A stretch of 64,000 nucleotides of DNA, taken from the NCBI RefSeq assembly GCF_014217545.1, contig NZ_CP043178.1, forward strand, positions 1 to 64,000. Reading direction: 5' to 3'. The DNA comes from Pseudarthrobacter sp. NBSH8 (lineage in GTDB: Bacteria; Actinomycetota; Actinomycetes; Actinomycetales; Micrococcaceae). Shown piece by piece: positions 1-12,306 of the stretch. Position numbers and translations under genes: made by a program. The notes beneath the pieces are model-generated. The model was not told the DNA's origin, did no database searches, and saw only the letters and a program-made list of their open reading frames with translations. Numbering within the stretch: the stretch's first letter is position 1; each line of letters begins with the position of its first letter.

Positions 1-1422
1 ATGACAGTAGACGAAGCCAACCACGCCAATACTGTCGGAAGTTCCTGGCGTCGGGTAGTGAGCCTGCTTGAGCAGGACGACCGCGTATCACCACGGCAGC
101 GGGGCTTTGTCATCCTGGCGCAGGCACAAGGCCTGATCGGATCCACGCTCCTGGTGGCAGTGCCCAACGAACTGACCCGCGAAGTCCTCCAGACCCAGGT
201 CAAGGACGCCCTGGACGACGCCCTCCACAACGTCTTTTCCGAGGACATCCGCTGCGCAATCGATGTGGACACCGACCTGGTGCCGATCCACAAAGAGCCG
301 GAACCTGTCGTCGAGCCTTCCTACTCACCAGACCAGCTGATCGAGCAGAAGCCGCAGCCAATGCTGCCGAGCACTTCGCACGAATTCGGCCGGCTGAACC
401 CCAAGTACGTCTTCGATACCTTCGTGATCGGCTCGTCCAACCGCTTTGCCCATGCAGCCGCCGTGGCGGTGGCCGAAGCGCCCGCCAAGGCCTACAACCC
501 GCTGTTCATCTACGGTGATTCCGGACTGGGCAAGACCCACCTCCTACACGCGATCGGCCACTACGCCCGTCGCCTGTACAGCGGAATCCGGGTCCGGTAC
601 GTGAACTCCGAAGAGTTCACCAACGACTTCATCAACTCCATCCGCGACGACGAAGGCGCCAGCTTCAAGACCACGTACCGCAACGTGGACGTGCTGCTGA
701 TCGACGACATCCAGTTCCTGGCCGGCAAGGACCGGACGCTGGAGGAGTTCTTCCACACGTTCAACTCACTGCACAACAACAACAAGCAGGTGGTCATCAC
801 CTCGGACCTGCCCCCCAAGCAGCTGGCCGGGTTCGAGGACCGGATGAAGTCCCGCTTTGAGTGGGGCCTGCTCACCGACATCCAGCCGCCCGAACTCGAG
901 ACCCGGATCGCCATCCTGCGGAAGAAGGCCCTCAGCGAAGGCCTCTCCGCCCCGGACGATGCCCTGGAATACATCGCCTCCAAGATCTCCAGCAATATCC
1001 GCGAACTCGAAGGCGCACTGATCCGGGTCACTGCATTCGCCAGCCTGAACCGCCAGCCGGTCGATGTGGCATTGGCGGAAATGGTCCTGAAGGACCTCAT
1101 CACCGACGACGGCGCCCAGGAAATCACATCGAGCCAGATCCTGATCCAGACAGCCGAGTACTTCAAGCTCAGCATGGAAGAACTCTGCAGCAAGTCGCGG
1201 ACGCGCACGCTGGTGACCGCCCGGCAGATCGCCATGTACCTGTGCCGCGAACTCACGGACATGTCCCTGCCGAAGATCGGCCAGGAGCTCGGCGGCCGCG
1301 ACCACACCACGGTGATCCACGCAGACCGCAAGATCCGTGAGCTGATGGCGGAGCGTCGTGTGATCTACAACCAGGTCACCGAACTCACCAACAGGATCAA
1401 GCAGCAGCAGCGCAACTCCTGA
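1..1422 (+). CDS. dnaA: Chromosomal replication initiator protein DnaA
   Basis: AAA+ initiator that binds DnaA boxes, melts oriC and recruits the replicative helicase. The 473-residue protein has the N-terminal partner-binding domain, a proline-rich linker at about residues 95-125, Walker [10 protein letters not shown] near residue 172, Walker [10 protein letters not shown] near 231, and the C-terminal box-binding signature [13 protein letters not shown] near 433. The window begins at its ATG, so its own promoter is not visible. It is followed by a non-coding region with DnaA boxes and then dnaN, the standard actinobacterial order. Length is normal for the genus and nothing is broken. Confidence 0.98.
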   Translation: MTVDEANHANTVGSSWRRVVSLLEQDDRVSPRQRGFVILAQAQGLIGSTLLVAVPNELTREVLQTQVKDALDDALHNVFSEDIRCAIDVDTDLVPIHKEPEPVVEPSYSPDQLIEQKPQPMLPSTSHEFGRLNPKYVFDTFVIGSSNRFAHAAAVAVAEAPAKAYNPLFIYGDSGLGKTHLLHAIGHYARRLYSGIRVRYVNSEEFTNDFINSIRDDEGASFKTTYRNVDVLLIDDIQFLAGKDRTLEEFFHTFNSLHNNNKQVVITSDLPPKQLAGFEDRMKSRFEWGLLTDIQPPELETRIAILRKKALSEGLSAPDDALEYIASKISSNIRELEGALIRVTAFASLNRQPVDVALAEMVLKDLITDDGAQEITSSQILIQTAEYFKLSMEELCSKSRTRTLVTARQIAMYLCRELTDMSLPKIGQELGGRDHTTVIHADRKIRELMAERRVIYNQVTELTNRIKQQQRNS

Positions 1423-1951
1423 GCCGTCGCCTCTATACCTTATTAACAGGTGCATGTGGATAACCCTGTGGATAGTTAAGGGGACAACCACGCTTAATGG
1501 GCTTAAAACCCTTAAGGCGCCTGTGGATCAGCGAAAACCCAAAAATTGTTATCCCCATCCACAGCCTGTTTAAAACCTGCTTCGCCCACAATCCATGAAC
1601 AGGCCTTGACCGCTGGATCCTGCGGCCGGATCGAGTTATCCACAGTATCCACAGCAGTTATTAACACTACTAATCCCAAGAAATTGATTTCCCTCAAATA
1701 ACAACCTCGATCCGCACTCCGACCCGGCCCAGGCCCAAGGGCCTCCGGACCCCAGGCGTCCAGTCCGGGGATGGGTTAATCAGTCCTCTTCCGGCTAAGC
1801 TGTCAGCAGCGCTCCCATCCTCGGGTTTCTTAGTGGTTCAGCAATCGAAGAACCATGCAGGTTCCGTCTGTTGGGGCGCCCCTACTTTTGGGCTCCCTGT
1901 GGGAGTTTCCGGTTCAAACAAGGCAGCAGCAATGAAAGGCGGCACCCTTCC
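1423..1951. other. oriC: Chromosomal origin oriC (dnaA-dnaN intergenic region)
   Basis: This 529-bp gene-free region holds exact DnaA boxes TTATCCACA at 1636-1644 and, on the opposite strand, at 1455-1463. Close variants lie at 1467-1475, 1522-1530, 1549-1557, 1555-1563 and 1645-1653. The stretch 1655-1705 is AT-rich for this genome (TTATTAACACTACTAAT and onward) and is a candidate unwinding element. Position between dnaA and dnaN matches actinobacterial origins. The right part (1750-1950) should also carry the dnaN promoter, but I cannot assign it. Confidence 0.9.
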
Positions 1952-3076
1952 GTGAAGTTCAGAGTCGAACGGGATGTCCTGGCAGAAGCCGTCACCTGGA
2001 CAGCCCGGTCGTTGTCTCCGCGGCCGCCGGTTCCAGTGCTGTCGGGCCTGCTCCTGAAGGCTGAAGCCGGCACGGTCAGCCTCTCGAGCTTTGACTATGA
2101 GACCTCCGCACGGTTGGAAATTCCCGCCGATATCACCGCCGAGGGAACCATCCTTGTTTCCGGACGCCTCCTGGCCGACATTTGCCGAAGCCTTCCTTCC
2201 GCTCCGGTCCTAGTGGAGACCGATGGCAACAAAGTCACGCTCACCTGCCGCCGCAGCAGCTTCCACCTGGCCACCATGCCCGAGGCTGAATACCCGCCCC
2301 TGCCTGCCTTGCCCGCCCTCAGCGGTACCGTCCCGGGTGACGCTTTTGCCCAGGCCGTGTCCCAGGTCATCATTGCGGCCAGCAAGGATGACACCCTACC
2401 CATCCTCACCGGTGTCCGCATGGAGATCGAGGATGACCTCATCACGCTCCTGGCCACTGACCGCTACCGTCTGGCCATGCGCGAAGTGCCGTGGAAGCCC
2501 ACCACACCGGGAATTTCCACCAGTGCCCTGGTAAAGGCAAAAACCCTGAACGAAGTGGCCAAGACTCTTGGCAGCAGCGGCGACATCAACCTTGCCCTTG
2601 CTGACGATGACAGCCGCCTGATCGGCTTCGAAAGCGGCGGCCGCACCACTACGTCTCTGCTCGTCGACGGCGATTACCCCAAGATCCGTTCGCTTTTCCC
2701 GGATTCCACGCCCATCCACGCAACCGTCCAGACGCAGGAACTTGTGGAAGCCGTCCGACGTGTATCGCTGGTGGCCGAACGCAACACACCGGTTCGCCTC
2801 GCCTTCACCCAAGGACTGCTGCACCTGGACGCCGGCACCGGCGAAGATGCCCAGGCTTCCGAAGAGCTCGAAGCCGGGCTCTCCGGTGAGGACATCACCG
2901 TCGCCTTCAACCCGCACTATCTGGTGGAGGGCCTGGCCGTCATTGAAACGAAGTACGTCAGGTTCTCCTTCACTACTGCGCCGAAGCCCGCCATGATCAC
3001 GGCCCAGGCAGACGCTGACGGTGAAGACCAGGACGACTATCGTTACCTGGTCATGCCCGTACGCCTCCCCAACTAG
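1952..3076 (+). CDS. dnaN: DNA polymerase III sliding clamp (beta subunit)
   Basis: Ring-shaped processivity clamp that tethers DNA polymerase to template. I start it at the GTG encoding (M)KFRVERDVL, which gives 374 residues, the family length. The reading frame stays open 27 codons upstream to 1871, but that extension is unlike DnaN and lies in oriC. A purine-rich GAAAGGCGG sits upstream of the GTG. Three repeated clamp folds are expected; the C-terminus YRLVMPVRLPN-like ending (here RYLVMPVRLPN) is the classical DnaN tail. It is followed about 100 bp later by gnd. Confidence 0.96.
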   Translation: MKFRVERDVLAEAVTWTARSLSPRPPVPVLSGLLLKAEAGTVSLSSFDYETSARLEIPADITAEGTILVSGRLLADICRSLPSAPVLVETDGNKVTLTCRRSSFHLATMPEAEYPPLPALPALSGTVPGDAFAQAVSQVIIAASKDDTLPILTGVRMEIEDDLITLLATDRYRLAMREVPWKPTTPGISTSALVKAKTLNEVAKTLGSSGDINLALADDDSRLIGFESGGRTTTSLLVDGDYPKIRSLFPDSTPIHATVQTQELVEAVRRVSLVAERNTPVRLAFTQGLLHLDAGTGEDAQASEELEAGLSGEDITVAFNPHYLVEGLAVIETKYVRFSFTTAPKPAMITAQADADGEDQDDYRYLVMPVRLPN

Positions 3077-3177
3077 GCAGCAGAAAACGTCGCTATGGGC
3101 CCTCATAACGGCACTTAGGGTGACCTGGTGGCTGCCCCGTCCAGCAACGCCCAACCCCGCGCAGAAAAGAGAGACCC

Positions 3178-4062
3178 GTGCACATTGGACTGATCGGCCT
3201 TGGCAAGATGGGTTTCAACATGCGCGAACGCCTGCGCAAGGGCGGCATCGAGGTCACCGGCTTTGATCGCAACCCGGAGGTCACCGATGTTGCCTCCGTG
3301 GATGCACTGATTGCTGCCGTTCCGGCCCCGCGGCTGATCTGGGTCATGGTTCCGTCAGGCGAGGTCACCAATGCCGTCATCACCGAACTCGGGGACAAGC
3401 TCGACGCCGGCGACCTGGTCCTCGACGGTGGCAACTCCCGCTTCACGGAAGACCAGAAGCATGGTGCCGCGCTGGCTGAAAAGAGCATCCGTTTCGCCGA
3501 CTGCGGTGTTTCCGGTGGAGTATGGGGTCTCAAAAACGGGTACGGACTAATGGCCGGCGGCGATGCCGCCGATATTGAACGGGCACTGCCGGTTTTTGAT
3601 GTACTGCGTCCCGAAGGCGAGCGGGCGGACAGCTTTGTCCACGTCGGCGGAATCGGTGCAGGACACTACGCGAAGATGGTCCACAACGGCATCGAATACG
3701 GCCTGATGCAGGCTTACGCCGAAGGCTACGAATTGTTGGCCGCCAAGGACATTGTTGACGACCTGCCCGGTACGTTCCGCGCCTGGCAGAAGGGCACAGT
3801 GGTCCGGTCCTGGCTGCTGGACCTCATGGTCAAGGCGCTGGATGAGGACCCGGGGCTGGAATCCATCGATGACTACGTCGAGGATTCGGGTGAGGGCCGC
3901 TGGACCGTTGAGGAAGCCATCGCCAACGCTGTTCCTGCACCGGCCATCACTGCTGCACTTTTCGCGCGCTTTTCCTCCCGCGAAGAAAACTCGCCGGCAA
4001 TGAAGATGGTTTCAGCGTTGCGCCACCAGTTCGGCGGGCATACCACCCGCCCCGCCAAGTAA
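3178..4062 (+). CDS. gnd: 6-phosphogluconate dehydrogenase, decarboxylating (short form)
   Basis: Oxidises and decarboxylates 6-phosphogluconate to ribulose 5-phosphate in the pentose phosphate pathway. The 294-residue protein starts with the Rossmann motif IGLGKMG and carries the substrate-binding GVSGGVWG segment near residue 112 and the catalytic-lysine region HYAKMVHNGIEYGLMQ near 163. It is the short, roughly 300-residue GndA-like form rather than the 470-residue enzyme of enteric bacteria. Start is GTG with GAGA-type purines upstream. Lying between dnaN and recF is the conserved place for this gene in actinobacteria. Confidence 0.93.
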   Translation: MHIGLIGLGKMGFNMRERLRKGGIEVTGFDRNPEVTDVASVDALIAAVPAPRLIWVMVPSGEVTNAVITELGDKLDAGDLVLDGGNSRFTEDQKHGAALAEKSIRFADCGVSGGVWGLKNGYGLMAGGDAADIERALPVFDVLRPEGERADSFVHVGGIGAGHYAKMVHNGIEYGLMQAYAEGYELLAAKDIVDDLPGTFRAWQKGTVVRSWLLDLMVKALDEDPGLESIDDYVEDSGEGRWTVEEAIANAVPAPAITAALFARFSSREENSPAMKMVSALRHQFGGHTTRPAK

Positions 4063-4107
4063 CATCCACCCCGGGACCCGCCGGTTCCGAGAATTGTCGA
4101 ACACCGC

Positions 4108-5310
4108 GTGTACCTAGAACACCTTTCGCTCACTGACTTCCGCAGCTACGCCCAGGTTGACCTTCCCCTCGAACCGGGTGTCACCGTGCTAGTCGGGGCA
4201 AACGGCATCGGCAAAACCAACCTCATGGAGGCCATCGGGTACTTGGCCACGCTCAGTTCACACCGTGTCAGTTCCGATGCCCCGCTGCTGCGGTTCGGTA
4301 CGGACCGCGCGCTGGTCCGTGCCCGCCTGGTCCGGGGCGAACAGACCACGGTCCTGGAACTTGAGATCAATGCCAGCCGGGCCAACCGGGGGCGCATCAA
4401 CCGCAGCAATCCCGTCCGGGCCAGGGACCTCCTCGGAATCTGCCAGACCGTGCTTTTCGCCCCCGAGGACCTGGCATTGATCAAGGGAGATCCGTCCAAC
4501 CGCCGCCGGTTCCTCGACGAGTTGCTGGTCAGCCTCATGCCCCGACATTCGGCGACGCGCACGGACTACGACCGTGTCCTGAAGCAGCGCAACGCCCTGC
4601 TCAAATCCGCCCGGGCCGGAAAGTTCACTGCCGGACATGAGGCCACCCTCGATGTCTGGGACCAGCACATGGCCCGGGCGGGCGCCGAGCTGCTGCACGC
4701 ACGGCTGGAACTGGTGGAACTGCTGCGCCCGCACCTGGCCAAGGCGTATGCCCAGCTCACGGATGGCTCCAAGGAAGCCAACGCGGTCTACCGGTCCACA
4801 CTGCAAAACCTGATGGACGACGACGGCGGTGCAGCACCGGGTGCCGGCGGCGGTTTGATGGTGGATGGGTCCGCCGCTGCCGAAGATCTGCGGGACCTCA
4901 CCGTTGAGAACCTCACCGGGCGCTATGTTCAGGCCTTTGCGGCTTCCCGCCGCAAGGAACTTGAACGCGGAATCTCCTTGGTGGGGCCGCACCGGGATGA
5001 GCTGGAACTGATCCTGGGCGAAGCGCCTGCCAAGGGTTATGCTTCGCATGGCGAGACCTGGTCCATGTGCCTCTCCCTTCGCCTTGCCTCGTACTACGTC
5101 ATGCTCGAGGACGCCAGGACCGGCGGATCTGCCCCGATTCTCATCCTCGATGACGTTTTCGCCGAACTGGATGTGCAACGGCGGCGTAAACTGGCGGCAA
5201 TAGTCTCCGGCGCGGAACAGGTCCTGGTGACCGCCGCCGTCGACGCCGATATCCCGGAGGAGCTCTCCGGCCGGCGGGTGAAGGTCATTCCAGGAGGAAT
5301 CGATGAATAA
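4108..5310 (+). CDS. recF: DNA replication and repair protein RecF
   Basis: SMC-like ATPase that helps load RecA at gaps. The 400-residue protein begins with YLEHLSLTDFRSY, has Walker A GANGIGKTN near residue 30, the ABC-type signature region LSLRLASYYVMLE near 315, and Walker B PILILDDVFAELD near 345. GTG start at 4108. Its last codons overlap the start of the DUF721 gene by 8 nt, indicating co-translation. An insertion near residues 235-265, rich in Gly and Ala (GGAAPGAGGGL), is probably a loop. Confidence 0.96.
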   Translation: MYLEHLSLTDFRSYAQVDLPLEPGVTVLVGANGIGKTNLMEAIGYLATLSSHRVSSDAPLLRFGTDRALVRARLVRGEQTTVLELEINASRANRGRINRSNPVRARDLLGICQTVLFAPEDLALIKGDPSNRRRFLDELLVSLMPRHSATRTDYDRVLKQRNALLKSARAGKFTAGHEATLDVWDQHMARAGAELLHARLELVELLRPHLAKAYAQLTDGSKEANAVYRSTLQNLMDDDGGAAPGAGGGLMVDGSAAAEDLRDLTVENLTGRYVQAFAASRRKELERGISLVGPHRDELELILGEAPAKGYASHGETWSMCLSLRLASYYVMLEDARTGGSAPILILDDVFAELDVQRRRKLAAIVSGAEQVLVTAAVDADIPEELSGRRVKVIPGGIDE

Positions 5311-5860
5311 GGATGAAAAGAGCGGGCTGCAGCCCGGCCGGGATCCTGACAACATCGATGCCCCGCAGGCTGCGCTGAACCGCATGCGGGAGGCCGCGGC
5401 AGCGCGAGGCGAGATCCGTCGCAAGGCACCCCCGAAGGCCGGCGCCGCCAAAACAAAGGGTGGGATCCGGGATACGCGGGGTTTCCGCCAGTTCCACTCC
5501 ACCGGCCGGGATCCGTTGGGGCTTGGCAAAGTGGTGGGACGTCTCGTGGCCGAACGCGGCTGGAGCTCACCGGTAGCGGTGGGGTCGGTCATGGCGGAGT
5601 GGGCCACGCTGGTGGGCCCGGAAATTTCAGCGCACTGCACCCCGGAGAGTTTTACCGATACCACCCTTCACGTGCGCTGCGACTCGACCGCCTGGTCCAC
5701 GCAGCTGCGGCTGCTGAGTAACAGCCTGCTGGAGAAATTCCGCACGGAACTGGGCGATGGCGTGGTCACCAGCATCCAGGTGTTGGGACCGTCGGCACCC
5801 ACCTGGCGCAAGGGCGGACGTACCGTCAACGGCCGCGGGCCGCGGGATACTTACGGCTAG
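5303..5860 (+). CDS. DciA-like protein (DUF721)
   Basis: DUF721 proteins include DciA, which loads the replicative helicase DnaB in most bacteria lacking DnaC. The 185-residue protein has a charged, low-complexity N-terminus up to about residue 55 and a C-terminal DUF721 core (VGRLVAERGWSSPVAVGSVMAEWATLVGPEISAHCTPE region, with the typical W-x-x-LVG pattern). It overlaps recF by 8 nt and precedes gyrB, the conserved recF-DUF721-gyrB order. The helicase-loading role is inferred from family and place, not shown here. Confidence 0.88.
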   Translation: MNKDEKSGLQPGRDPDNIDAPQAALNRMREAAAARGEIRRKAPPKAGAAKTKGGIRDTRGFRQFHSTGRDPLGLGKVVGRLVAERGWSSPVAVGSVMAEWATLVGPEISAHCTPESFTDTTLHVRCDSTAWSTQLRLLSNSLLEKFRTELGDGVVTSIQVLGPSAPTWRKGGRTVNGRGPRDTYG

Positions 5861-8325
<2,465 letters not shown>

Positions 8326-8384
8326 CCGGTTCACCGAGTAGATATTCCAAGCCCGACATATACCTGAAACGGAAAATATAAACG

Positions 8385-11063
8385 ATGAGTGACGAGACAC
8401 CCGAGAACCCGGCGGAATCCGCCGATCTTCCGGAAACCGTTCTTGAAGGCGATGTGCTGGTTGACCGTGTGGAGCAGGTGGACCTGCAGACGGAAATGCA
8501 GCGCTCGTATCTGGACTATGCCATGGCCGTTATTGTGGGCCGCGCCCTTCCCGACGTGCGCGATGGCCTCAAACCCGTGCACCGCCGCGTGTTGTACGCG
8601 ATGTTCGATGGCGGCTACCGGCCGGAACGGTCATTCAACAAATGCGCCCGTGTGGTGGGCGAGGTCATGGGCCAGTACCACCCCCACGGCGACACCGCGA
8701 TCTACGATGCGCTGGTCCGCCTGATCCAGGACTGGACCATGCGCTACCCGCTGGCACTGGGTCAGGGCAACTTCGGTTCGCCCGGCAATGACGGTGCCGC
8801 TGCCCCGCGATACACCGAAACGAAAATGTCCCAGCTGGCCATGGAGATGGTCCGGGACATCGACGAGGAAACCGTCGACTTCCAGGACAACTACGACGGC
8901 AAAAACCAGGAACCCACCATCCTGCCGGCGCGTTTCCCCAACCTGCTGGTCAACGGTTCCTCCGGCATTGCCGTGGGCATGGCCACCAACATTCCGCCGC
9001 ACAACCTCCGCGAGGTGGCTGACGGCGTTCAGTGGTACCTGACCAACCCGACGGCCAGCCGTGAAGAACTGCTCGAAGAGCTGCTGCTCCGTATCAAGGG
9101 ACCCGATTTCCCGACCGGCGCGACCATTCTCGGCCACAGGGGCATTGAGGACGCGTACCGGACGGGCCGCGGATCCGTCACCATGCGCGCCGTGGTCAAC
9201 GTTGAGGAACTCCAAGGCCGCACGTGCCTGGTTGTCACCGAACTGCCGTACCAGGCCAACCCGGACAACCTGGCCATCAAGATCGCCGAACTGGTCAAGG
9301 ACGGGAAGATCTCCGGCATCGCGGACCTCCGCGACGAGACCTCCGGCCGCACCGGCCAACGGCTGGTCATTGTGCTCAAGCGCGACGCCGTGGCCAAGGT
9401 GGTGCTGAACAACCTCTACAAGCACACAGAGTTGCAGAGCAACTTCTCCGCCAACATGCTGGCCATCGTGGACGGGGTTCCTCGCACGCTGAGCCTGGAC
9501 GCGTTCATCCGCCACTGGGTAACGCACCAGCTGGACGTTATTGCGCGCCGCACCCGCTACCGCCTGCGCAAGGCCGAAGAAGAGGCGCACATCCTGCGTG
9601 CCCTCCTGAAGGCCTTGGACGCTCTGGACGAAGTCATAGCACTCATCCGTGCGTCCAACACCACCGAAGCCGCGCGCGACGGACTGATGCAGCTGCTGGA
9701 CATCGACGAACTGCAGGCCCGGGCCATCCTGGACATGCAGCTGCGCCGCCTTGCAGCCCTGGAACGCCAGAAGATCCAGGACCGCCATTCCGAACTCGAG
9801 GCCCTGATCGCCGAGTACAACTCGATCCTTGCCTCCGAGGAACGCCAGCGCGAAATCATCAGCACCGAGCTGGGCGAGATCGTGGCCAAACACGGCGATG
9901 ACCGCCGGACCAAGATCCTGATGGGCTTCGACGGTGACATGTCCATGGAGGACCTGATCCCCGAAGAGGAAATGGTTGTCACCATCACCCGCGGCGGTTA
10001 CGTCAAGCGCACACGCAGCGACAACTACCGGTCGCAGCAGCGCGGCGGCAAGGGCATCAAGGGCGCCCAGCTCCGAGGCGACGACGTAGTGGAGCACTTC
10101 TTCGTGACCACCACGCACCACTGGCTCCTGTTCTTCACCAACCTCGGCCGGGTATACCGGGCGAAGGCCTATGAACTGGTGGAGGCCGGCCGTGATGCCA
10201 AGGGCCAGCACGTTGCCAACCTGATGGCTTTCCAGCCGGACGAACACATCGCCCAGGTCCTGGACATCAGGGACTACCAGCAGGCCCCTTACCTGGTGCT
10301 GGCCACCAAGCGCGGACTGGTCAAGAAGACCCGCCTGGAGGACTACGACACCAACCGTTCCGCCGGCGTCATCGCGATCAACCTGCGCGACGAGGACGAA
10401 CTGGTATCCGCCCAGCTGGTCTCCGAAACGGATGACCTCATGCTGGTGTCCCGCATGGGACAGTCCATCCGCTTCACCGCCACCGACGATGCCTTGCGTC
10501 CCATGGGCCGGGCCACGTCCGGTGTCACCGGCATGAAGTTCCGCGAGGACGATGAACTGCTGGCGGCGGACGTCGTCACGGACGGTTCCTTTGTCTTTGT
10601 CGTCACTGAGGGCGGGTACGCCAAACGCACCGCGGTGGAGGAATACCGCCTGCAAGGCCGCGGCGGCCTCGGCATCAAGGTGGGCAAGTACCAGGAGGAA
10701 CGGGGCCACCTCGTAGGCGCCCTGATTGTCCAGGAAGAGGACGAAGTCCTGGTGGTCATGGAAGGCGGCAAGGTTGTCCGTTCATCGGTGGCCGGCGTAC
10801 CTGCCAAGGGCCGCGACACCATGGGCGTTATCTTCGCGAAGCCGGATAAGAATGACCGCATCATTGAGGTGGCCAGGAACAGCGAACGCGGCCTCGAGGG
10901 CGAAGAATCCGCGGACGATGACGTAACGTTGGCTGAAGAGGCCGGGTCCGCCGAAGGATCCGCAGGGTCAGCATCAACAGCAGAAACATCACCGGATGTT
11001 GAGTCAGAGCACGTCTCCGGCGACGCTGAGCCGAACGAAGACTACACCGGAGGTAACGAGTGA
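8385..11063 (+). CDS. gyrA: DNA gyrase subunit A
   Basis: Breakage-reunion subunit of gyrase. The active-site tyrosine is Tyr143 in [10 protein letters not shown]. The quinolone-determining segment reads [10 protein letters not shown], with Thr104 at the position of E. coli Ser83. GyrA-box-like [10 protein letters not shown] near residue 547 opens the beta-pinwheel C-terminal domain. The last roughly 45 residues are an acidic low-complexity tail ([17 protein letters not shown]). The 892-residue length fits actinobacteria. The stop codon overlaps the GTG of the next gene by 4 nt. Confidence 0.98.
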   Translation: MSDETPENPAESADLPETVLEGDVLVDRVEQVDLQTEMQRSYLDYAMAVIVGRALPDVRDGLKPVHRRVLYAMFDGGYRPERSFNKCARVVGEVMGQYHPHGDTAIYDALVRLIQDWTMRYPLALGQGNFGSPGNDGAAAPRYTETKMSQLAMEMVRDIDEETVDFQDNYDGKNQEPTILPARFPNLLVNGSSGIAVGMATNIPPHNLREVADGVQWYLTNPTASREELLEELLLRIKGPDFPTGATILGHRGIEDAYRTGRGSVTMRAVVNVEELQGRTCLVVTELPYQANPDNLAIKIAELVKDGKISGIADLRDETSGRTGQRLVIVLKRDAVAKVVLNNLYKHTELQSNFSANMLAIVDGVPRTLSLDAFIRHWVTHQLDVIARRTRYRLRKAEEEAHILRALLKALDALDEVIALIRASNTTEAARDGLMQLLDIDELQARAILDMQLRRLAALERQKIQDRHSELEALIAEYNSILASEERQREIISTELGEIVAKHGDDRRTKILMGFDGDMSMEDLIPEEEMVVTITRGGYVKRTRSDNYRSQQRGGKGIKGAQLRGDDVVEHFFVTTTHHWLLFFTNLGRVYRAKAYELVEAGRDAKGQHVANLMAFQPDEHIAQVLDIRDYQQAPYLVLATKRGLVKKTRLEDYDTNRSAGVIAINLRDEDELVSAQLVSETDDLMLVSRMGQSIRFTATDDALRPMGRATSGVTGMKFREDDELLAADVVTDGSFVFVVTEGGYAKRTAVEEYRLQGRGGLGIKVGKYQEERGHLVGALIVQEEDEVLVVMEGGKVVRSSVAGVPAKGRDTMGVIFAKPDKNDRIIEVARNSERGLEGEESADDDVTLAEEAGSAEGSAGSASTAETSPDVESEHVSGDAEPNEDYTGGNE

Positions 11064-11728
11064 GTAATCCCGACTCATATCCCAAACCGAGCAGCAATGT
11101 CCCCGGCGGTACGCCGCCCGCGGCCGCACCACGGGTGAACAACCCTGTCCGTCCGCAGCAGCGCCCAGCGGCCCCTACCGGCGCGCCGGGCCAGCGTCCC
11201 GCCGTTCCCGGCCAGCGCCCTGCGCAGGATCGGGTTCCGGCAGGCCAGAACGGCCAGCGTGCAGGGCAGGGCAGGCCGCCGGCAGCACAGACCAGCCAGC
11301 GCCCCGTGCAGGGCCGGTCTCCGCAGGGCCAGCCCGGCCTGGTCAAGCCTGCACCCAAGGCCAAGGTCAGGCGTGCACGGCTGCTGGTGAGCAAGGTGGA
11401 TCCCTGGTCGGTCCTGAAGATGGCATTCCTCCTGTCGGTGGCGCTGGGAATCGTCACTGTCGTGGCCGCGATCGTCCTCTGGACGGTCCTGGACCTCACC
11501 GGAATCTTTGACCAGGTGGATAGCCTCCTGGGCACCCTGGCAGGCTCCGAAGGCGGCGGGTTCGAACTGAAGAAGGTCGCATCCCTGGGGCAGGTGGCTT
11601 CCTTTGCCACGATCATCGCAGTGGTGAACGTTGTCCTGCTGACGGCGCTGTCCATGCTCTCAGCCGTGCTTTACAACATCTCCGCAACGCTCGTTGGCGG
11701 CATCGGTGTCACCCTCACGGACGACTGA
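11060..11728 (+). CDS. DUF3566 membrane protein
   Basis: A conserved actinobacterial protein of unknown function encoded directly after gyrA. The 222 residues divide into a Pro/Gln/Arg-rich disordered N-terminus (about 1-105, with repeats such as GQRPA) and a C-terminal DUF3566 domain holding two membrane helices, [19 protein letters not shown] near 125 and [18 protein letters not shown] near 180, ending [12 protein letters not shown]. The GTGA overlap with gyrA implies translational coupling. A membrane role near replication or division is speculation. Confidence 0.9.
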   Translation: MSNPDSYPKPSSNVPGGTPPAAAPRVNNPVRPQQRPAAPTGAPGQRPAVPGQRPAQDRVPAGQNGQRAGQGRPPAAQTSQRPVQGRSPQGQPGLVKPAPKAKVRRARLLVSKVDPWSVLKMAFLLSVALGIVTVVAAIVLWTVLDLTGIFDQVDSLLGTLAGSEGGGFELKKVASLGQVASFATIIAVVNVVLLTALSMLSAVLYNISATLVGGIGVTLTDD

Positions 11729-11827
11729 AAACCCGTATTTTCACCGGAAATTCTCCGGCCAAATGCCTCGATTTGAGATCGGGCCGGGATGTGCTGTAAA
11801 GTCATGTCTCGGCCCGATGAGGCATCG

Positions 11828-11901
11828 GGGCGTATAGCTCAGGCGGTTAGAGCGCTTCGCTGATAACGAAGAGGTCCCAGGTTCAAGTCCTGGTACGCCC
11901 A
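11828..11901 (+). tRNA. tRNA-Ile (GAT anticodon)
   Basis: A full cloverleaf: acceptor GGGCGTA pairs with TACGCCC, T-loop GTTCAAGTCC, and the anticodon loop CTGATAA carries GAT at 11862-11864. The discriminator is A at 11901; CCA is not encoded. tRNA-Ile followed by tRNA-Ala downstream of gyrA is common in actinobacteria. Confidence 0.97.
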
Positions 11902-11970
11902 CGGAACCTGTGCAGGTTCGAAGGAAGGTTTGGTTTGCTTCACGGCAAGCGGGACCGGAAAGGGGAGCAT

Positions 11971-12087
11971 GTGAAGAAGTTGCTGGTACTTGCAGCTGCG
12001 ATCGCAGGCATCCTGCTCTACAGGAAAGCACAGGAATCCGAGGCCCGGAAAACAGTCTGGAGCCAGTCGACCGACAAGGTCGAATAG
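11971..12087 (+). CDS. DLW-39-like microprotein
   Basis: A 38-residue gene that length filters easily miss. Start GTG follows AAAGGGGAG by a suitable distance. The product begins MKKLLVLAAAIAGILLYRK, a short membrane helix or signal anchor, and ends VWSQSTDKVE. Size, position between tRNA-Ile and tRNA-Ala after gyrA, and the aromatic-acidic tail match the DLW-39 family of actinobacterial microproteins. The family's Asp-Leu-Trp signature is here Thr-Val-Trp. Function is unknown. Confidence 0.75.
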   Translation: MKKLLVLAAAIAGILLYRKAQESEARKTVWSQSTDKVE

Positions 12088-12159
12088 GCCGGAGTCCCGG
12101 AGCGGGAGCTTGCAAAAGGCTCCACGGTTCTAGGGTATGATTGACGGGTTGCTTCTTAT

Positions 12160-12235
12160 GGGGGCATGGCGCAATTGGTAGCGCACCTGCTTTGCAAGCA
12201 GGGGGTTCGGGGTTCGAGTCCCCGTGCCTCCACCA
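12160..12235 (+). tRNA. tRNA-Ala (TGC anticodon)
   Basis: The cloverleaf has acceptor GGGGGCA pairing with TGCCTCC and so includes the G3:U70 pair that identifies alanine tRNA. Anticodon TGC is at 12193-12195 in loop TTTGCAA. CCA is encoded at 12233-12235. Confidence 0.97.
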
Positions 12236-12240
12236 TAAGG

Positions 12241-12278
12241 AAGTCCCGGACAGCTGAAAAGCCGTCCGGGACTTTTTT
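12241..12278 (+). terminator. Rho-independent terminator after tRNA-Ala
   Basis: Perfect 11-bp stem AAGTCCCGGAC / GTCCGGGACTT followed by six T residues. It ends the gyrA-tRNA region transcript. Confidence 0.9.
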
Positions 12279-12306
12279 CGTTAACGCAGAACAGTAGGGT
12301 TGAACG

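Noticed and set aside
561-1331. Long minus-strand frame inside dnaA
   Set aside because: Antisense to Walker and box-binding motifs of DnaA; no independent evidence.
8631-10709. A 692-codon open frame opposite gyrA
   Set aside because: Entirely antisense to gyrA motifs; a shadow frame typical of high-GC coding DNA.
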